A DNA stretch of 64,000 bases, from the NCBI GenBank assembly GCA_026120035.1, contig JALRME010000044.1, positions 62,001-126,000 on the forward strand, written 5' to 3'. The notes below the pieces were generated by a model. It was given only the letters and a program-made list of their open reading frames with translations. It had not been told where the DNA came from and searched no databases. The translations under genes and the position numbers were made by a program. Within the stretch, counting starts at the first letter, position 1. The number at the start of each line of letters is the position of its first letter. Source of the stretch: Coleophoma eucalyptorum. Lineage: Eukaryota > Ascomycota > Leotiomycetes > Helotiales > Dermateaceae. This document shows, piece after piece, positions 58,213-64,000 of the stretch.

Positions 58213-59116
58213 GATTTGACGGGCTCCCCAAATTCTGTGTAGACTAGAATATACAATACGAAAAAGAAAGAAGATGTGGGGGAGATGATAGCCTTGTTGT
58301 CATGGTCAAAGGCGTGTACGTAGCCTGATAGATAGAACCCCTCCATACCGAGGCTGCAGTTTAAGAGAAGATCCATGTCTTACTCGCTAATCGCCTTCCT
58401 ATTACGCGCCGTTGGCTGATGACCTGAGAAAGAGAAAATACTGGGTGTCTTGATGGAAGTTGAATAAATGCCTCTGATACTTGAATGCCCTGAAATTTTA
58501 TCGCTACCACTTCAAAAGACTGAAATTTGTAGAAAATGATACTTGATAGCTGAGTAGGCTGCGGTCACATCTTTGGGGTCCCTTGAGGAGGGGAATACTG
58601 CATCGTATGATTTTTAGTGGAATAGGATTCCAAGGTAGGTTAACTCAGTACTAAACGAAGGATATGCAAAACATTCATTCGAGAGATCTTCTATTATGCA
58701 ATTGCATAAATCCGGTTTCCCCTATTAAATGAGGCCCCGAATTGCCTATTTAAGCACTTACCAAGTTATTCGAGCAAAACTGAGATCTGTTCTTCTGACC
58801 TCAGAACATCTTTTTCTTGGTGTCAGATGCAACTTCTTTTTTTTTTGCCCGCTTGTTGAATCTCCAACCAAATAATCACCCATTCTAAATTAATATCTAT
58901 CTCAGTCACACAATTAGCAGACCAAGCCGACCCGAAGTTGAGCGTAGGTGGTGCGAGTCACGTGAATTGTTGTTTTGAAGTACCTAGTTTCAGGTGACCT
59001 AAGAAGTGATTCGTTAATTCACTACAATTATATCGAGGACAAACATTGGCCTTTGCTCTTATATATTACTGCCTAAGCTCGAAAGACAACCTAGAATCTA
59101 TATTTTCTACTTCTCT
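58213..59116. other. Intergenic region
   Basis: No gene supported. Includes a T13 tract near 58837. Confidence 0.45.
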
Positions 59117-60913
59117 CTACGCTCTTCTGAAATAGCCCGTAATATGTTCCACAAAGGCTAGCAGGCTATTCAGTCCAGCTACACCCAGGAAGCTCAGGAA
59201 CATTAAGGGCCCGGCCACTGCGAAAAAGACCCAGAAAGATGCTTTTCCAGGTATGAAGTCACCACCCATACTCAAAACCCCGGCAGTTAACGAGAGGGGT
59301 AGGTAGACCGTTCCTAGAATGGACAAAACACGTGTTGACTCTGCTTCCTCCAGAGACTTGTGACTTTCAACCAGCGAAAGAAGTCCCAGTGCTGAGGAAA
59401 CAATATCGCGGCTGCGGTTTTCCCAGTTTTCAATCTTTTTTTGAATAAACAGCCAATCTTGCATCTCAGAACTTGACGAATCTTTCTCCAGAACTTGGGA
59501 ATCCACAACGGAGTTTCCGAGTTGACGAATGCTTAGCTCGACAACGTTCCGATTCGCCCAATCGTGAAATAGTGAGCATCTAAGCTTCCAGTAATGAATA
59601 TAAAGAAGGTGCTCATCAAGCCAATCCAGTCCACTGTATGAGTGCATCTTTTCTTTCACTGTGGGATTTCCTTTAGACTGTTGAACGGCATATTCGAGGA
59701 TTGAAACTGAGGCCGAAACATAAGCAATAGTGTTCACCCACATGCTAGCAACAATATTTTTGAGGAAGAAATCTGCTGCTTTAACCGTGCAGGAAAGATC
59801 CAGAGACGCATAGTCCAGGCTATAGTAAAAGGTAAGGTCGTCAAAAAAAGAGGTTCGTGGAGGCCCGGTGTAGCTGGGGCTCCTTTTGTACTTCATTGGA
59901 AGGAAGTCAATGTATCCACCCTGGTATGGCACTTGACGCGATACGGCTATTGAAATCATGGTATTATTGCTCATGTCGTTTGCATATATAGCATTGTTAA
60001 TGGGTGGATCGACTAGTATCAGAGCTGCAACCTTGTCAGTACGCTCTTAGAGCAGTAGCCATACCATATTGGCAGCTGATATTTGTAATTCATCCTGAAC
60101 ATAATCCTCGTCCAAGTGGTTTATTTCATTCCATTCCGAGTATTGGATAAATATACTGTCAATACCTGTGGAGACGAAATAAATACACTTACCATCCCAA
60201 CACCCATCAGGCCTTTTTCGAGACCAAAATGAAGCCCGTCTTGTTATGGATGCAACACCGTCATAGAGTACTCCCTCCTGAGACAGACTAATCTTTCGAT
60301 AAAGATTGCAATCTGCAAACAGAAGCAGTTCTGTGGAAAACTTAGGTCCTTGTAGAAACACCTGATCAGAATATAACAGAGAGTACCACTCTTCTTGACT
60401 CTTAGTAGATGGTAAAAATGAAACATTTCCAGCAGATTTGCTTCCTTCCCAATTTGTCGTTCTCAAATGCTCGGCCCAAAAAGTCGGATCAATAGAGAAG
60501 TGCGATCCAAAGGTCTCGACATAGTTTGTCGAGATGTCTTCTACGATATATAGATAGCTAGAGGTTTTCTTGGCTCCTGCCAAATAGCTTGTTACAGCCT
60601 TAGAGTCTTTGAACAACTGGGGTTGAGAGGCTGTGCTAGAACTCGAGAATTCAACAACCGCCACCCTACTTCTTTCGGCATGGACCGTGCCATTCGCTCG
60701 TCGAAGCTCCGCATCAAGATAGCTCAACTCAGAATGTCCGTTAATACGGAGACGCTTGACGAGTTCAACATATGGCTGTAGCTGTGGTGGAAATATAGTT
60801 CCATCCAGAGGGGCCGGCTTGGGAAAGATTGAAGATGGTGACCATACATCGGAGTTCAAAAGACCCGGCAAATCTTGGGGGCCTTTATAAGAAGCTGACC
60901 GCGTTGTCTTCAT
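59117..60913 (-). CDS. CorA-like membrane protein with soluble N-terminal domain
   Basis: Best model: exons 60913-60193 and 60024-59117, 542 aa. The first half is soluble (FPPQLQPYVELVKRLRINGH, YLYIVEDISTNYVETFGSHF). The second holds a long helical region (RSRDIVSSALGLLSLVESHK) ending in two transmembrane segments (ILGTVYLPLSLTAGVLSMGG; FWVFFAVAGPLMFLSFLGVA), the CorA/Mg2+-transporter-like architecture of many fungal proteins. The canonical GMN loop motif of CorA reads SMGG here, so transport of Mg2+ is doubtful. The junction spans a 168-nt intron with donor GTAAGT. Reading through it gives an open 49-codon stretch ending in a stop, so a truncated soluble form is conceivable. Confidence 0.72.
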
Positions 60914-61671
60914 AGTCGTTAAGCAAGACAGTAATAATGACGACTAAGAGATGGTGAAATAGCGGTGATAAAGATGTTTACTTCACATTAAACAACGGAA
61001 CCTACTTCCGGCGCTAGGCCTCTTTTAGTGACGTGCTGACATGTCATATCTAGCACCAAACCGTGAGCTCATCCACGATGTACTTTATGTAGTATTTATA
61101 AAAATAGAATTAAGAAGATCATTTCTTATCGATTCGTTTTCCAGTTATCTGAATCTGAGGCGCTTAGATTGTTCATTGGATAGACTGTCTCAGGCTGGGA
61201 TCAACTCCTGTGTGTCAAAAAGTGTGGAAGGTGCCAAGCTTCCATATATGCCAAGATTCGTCTATGAAGGATTCTCAGATTTGCATCGTAACTGAGTTCC
61301 TAACACTCCATGTTGTGAGGCTATTCCGAACTGCATTTCCTCAGTTCTGAGACGACCTATGAAGTGTCAAGTGGCTCGATTAGTCATGGCCTCATTTTGA
61401 CACCAAACCCTATATATACACACATCTGGGCACACCATATGGAGGCTATTTAAGACCGGATTACACCCAGTTTTACACATGAACTGCTCAGTCTCACGAA
61501 AGGCATATAATAGTATTCATGTCAAAAAATCATCTCGTGTTTCCTCAGTTATGTATGGCCTCAAAGGACCAATTGTAAGTACCTTGTCAGATCTAAATTT
61601 CAAAGGCTCCATGAAGAGGAATATTTACTTTTGTTAAAGTGACCAAGCTAAATTAACCCCAGCGAGTATTA
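60914..61671. other. Intergenic region
   Basis: No gene supported; a plus-strand frame (61041-61295) has no family features. Confidence 0.4.
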
Positions 61672-63802
61672 TTAAACCCAGTTTTCAGCTTTCCAGCACT
61701 GTGCACCCTGTGAAATCCTCTTAATAAAGTCCTCTACACTCTTTATATCCTTCGTTACATTGTTAACCCTGGTCTCAGCCTCACCATCTACATCTTTCGT
61801 CCTATGATCCTTCACACCATCAACAGCCACCTTCGCCGCTATCCATAAATCTCCCAACAATTTCTCTGCCTTCCTCACGCTTTGATTTTCTTCTTTGTTT
61901 AAGGTCTTCAGTAAAGCCAATGCAGGTTCTACTAGATTCAAATCTTCGTTTGCAAGAATGTGAGCCGAGTTCCATATTACATGTTCTAAGATTGCTTTGC
62001 AGCCTGAAATAATGGCATCGATAACGAGCCACACACAGGCACAATTTCCCAGTGGCAGAAATGGGAGCAGCTGCATCGATTGTCGAGCTTCTACGAGATA
62101 GATAGCGTCGCTTGGGAAGCCGACGCCATGCGATTGTGGTTGTACTACGGCTCCGTCGGAGCCGATGTGCAGATGAGATCCTGCGTGAAGGACACCATGG
62201 ATGGTATGGAGTGCGTTAAGATGTGCGAATTTTAAAATAACGGTATGCACCAAGGTAGGCAAATCCGAGGTATTGAGTACAGTATTAGGATCAGTGATGG
62301 TAAACTTAATCGGAATACTCCGTTTCCATGCGTCAAGCACAGTGTCTAATTCTTTAGCGGCAAGCAGTCGTTCTACCTCTGAGTTTTTAAGAGCCTTTGT
62401 TGAGAGTAGGCGCTTATAGATTCGACCTTGTATGATTGCAAGGCCAATGCGAAGGTTGAAGAAATTGAAGCTATTGGCCTGCACAGCATTTAAGTCGGTT
62501 GTTTCGGTAGGTAACTCGACATCCATGTCGTCGTCCTCCTGTGCTGGAGGATCTCCAGTCTGTAGACTTATATCTTTATCAATAACGTATGCAATCCAAA
62601 ATACTCGTTTCCTTTGCTCAATTTCGGATGCATTCAGACTAGGACCTTGGTCTTTTCGGTGAAGCTTCATACTATGAGCCATTTTCAATGCAGTGGATAT
62701 CAGCACTGAGCAAGGGCCAGAGTTCGACGTCCCTTGCATTGTAGTCGCCATTCCAAGAACTGCCTGAACAGCAAGTATGTCGGGCTCCATTAGAGTCAAC
62801 TGCGGTAACACCGCCAACGCGTTCTGTAAATATCCCCAGGCGTGAAAATCTTCAGACTGACTATCTAGTGTTCTCATGGCGCGAAAGCGGTGCGCCAGTG
62901 AGAACACTACATTGAGACATGCCCACCAGCAAAGATCGTCACGCCTATCATTGGCATAGCGAGCCTCAAAAGTGTTCATAAAAGATGCTTGGTCAAAAAT
63001 AGGGAATGAGGTGTTAAAGCTTTCGAATGTTTCTTGGATTAGGAGCCGAGCGTCGGCCTCTGGAGGGAGGCTCTTATAGTTTTGGCGAGCCAGGATATCA
63101 GAGGGTGCTGTGATTTTCCAGTATGGCGTGGAAAGCTCAAGGTCTCTCTCCACAGCAGCAGGTACTTAGAAATTGTCAACTGAAGTAACAAAAAGGTAAT
63201 GAGGAAAATCATACTATGCTGAAAGGACTCGGGGATTGGCTCAGCGTTCGCAGGTGAGTCAGGTGAAGGCCGTATTGAGGTATTGAAACTCGACCTCTGG
63301 GTTCGTTTATTACTAGAACGTGACTCTGATGGATTTAAAAGAAGACGAGACGCCTTTCTTTTCTTGTCAAGGTTTTCCAAACTGGTCGGCTGTCCACTTC
63401 CCACCATGTCATTTGCTATTTGGATAGAGCCTTGATTCTGTAGCGCGGCTTCCATTCTCTCCATTCTTTTCTGTAACTCTTCAACATGCTTGTATCTGTT
63501 ATTTTTTAGCGCAGTTTAATTTTGGGGGCTTCAGAGGTGAGAGTCATACCCAGGGGGTCTCCTAGGCCCTTTGTTGGATCTGATTGGGGTGAACACACAT
63601 TGCCTGTTAACCTTGATACACTGGGCACAACGGTCTTCTACTATTTCACAGCGAATCTTTTTCTTCCGACACAAATCACACGCCTGCACAGTACTCAGCA
63701 TAGTTACAATGCTTCTGAGAGGGATGAAACACAAACCTTAATAATCACCTTAACTGATCCATCTTCAGTCTCCAATGTTGCGGCTGCCGAAAGGGCATCC
63801 AT
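61672..63802 (-). CDS. Zn2Cys6 transcription factor with Fungal_trans domain
   Basis: Four exons (63802-63737, 63683-63550, 63495-63215, 63164-61672) give 657 aa. The first, short exon encodes MDALSAAATLETEDGSVKVI and joins directly to ACDLCRKKKIRCEIVED with CAQCIKVNRQC, a complete zinc cluster at residues 24-50. A basic KGPRRPPG linker and a coiled-coil (YKHVEELQKRMERMEAAL) follow. The Fungal_trans domain shows FESFNTSFPIFDQASFMNTF, QGTSNSGPCSVLISTALKMA and EQRKRVFWIAYVIDKDISL. Nuclear, presumably dimeric. No target is obvious nearby. Confidence 0.9.
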
Positions 63803-64000
63803 CTATGTCTGGTATAGTAGATAGATTTCACTTTACTTCTTTTGGCCCTATTCTCGGGTTGAAAATGCTGTGAAAGTCAAAGTTGAACGGTGGCAATGGT
63901 ATGTGTAGCAAGTGTGGCTAGTAGTGATAAGCTCTAAGATGTGCAGCGTCAGGTGATAGCGGCCATCAGGTACGATCTGGTAAGCAGAATAGATCTGTAC

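Noticed and set aside
1..64000. tRNA, rRNA, CRISPR arrays, intact transposons or LTRs
   Set aside because: No cloverleaf-type boxes, no regularly spaced repeats, no transposase or reverse-transcriptase motifs were seen by eye; a tRNAscan and repeat-library search would settle it.

Overview
The window is nuclear DNA of a filamentous ascomycete (Pezizomycotina). Genes are monocistronic on both strands and split by short (about 45-80 nt) GT-AG introns, many with a CTAAT or CTGAC branch site. The families are typical of moulds: six Zn2Cys6 regulators or remnants, GH28, GMC oxidase, class II peroxidase, LaeA-like methyltransferase, hybrid histidine kinase, and a ULD protein with a fungal N-terminal domain. 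A saprobic or plant-associated leotiomycete is my guess, unproven. Gene models were spliced by hand, and each intact multi-exon model closes in frame.

0-16 kb is accessory and eroded. It holds a partial exo-polygalacturonase, a lactonase interrupted by one TAG, an intact glucose-oxidase-like GMC enzyme, an ankyrin remnant, a DUF5519 gene, a Zn2Cys6 fragment with a one-base frameshift, an alpha/beta hydrolase whose expected ATG reads GTG, an MFS transporter, and a dead amidase that has lost its nucleophile serine.

17-34 kb is a block of small carbonyl/redox enzymes and regulators: orphan gene, Zn2Cys6 factor, cis-CaaD-like tautomerase, zinc alcohol dehydrogenase divergent from a DJ-1/Hsp31-like gene, truncated saccharopine-dehydrogenase-like gene, AKR7-like reductase, Zn2Cys6 factor, AflR-like factor and NmrA/isoflavone-reductase-like gene. 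No PKS, NRPS or terpene synthase is present. It could be an aldehyde or aromatic detoxification/catabolic cluster with its own regulators.

34-46 kb carries signalling and housekeeping genes: a hybrid histidine kinase, a BMT6-like rRNA methyltransferase, a serine-rich secreted protein and a ubiquitin-like-domain protein with zinc-ribbon cysteines. 46.2-50.4 kb is gene-poor with long G-runs. 50-64 kb holds a class II haem peroxidase with a strong-looking promoter, a hemerythrin-like protein, a two-module secreted repeat protein, a LaeA-like methyltransferase, a CorA-like membrane protein and a Zn2Cys6/Fungal_trans factor.

No tRNA, rRNA, CRISPR array or intact transposon was seen. Family names come from motif recognition, not database search.
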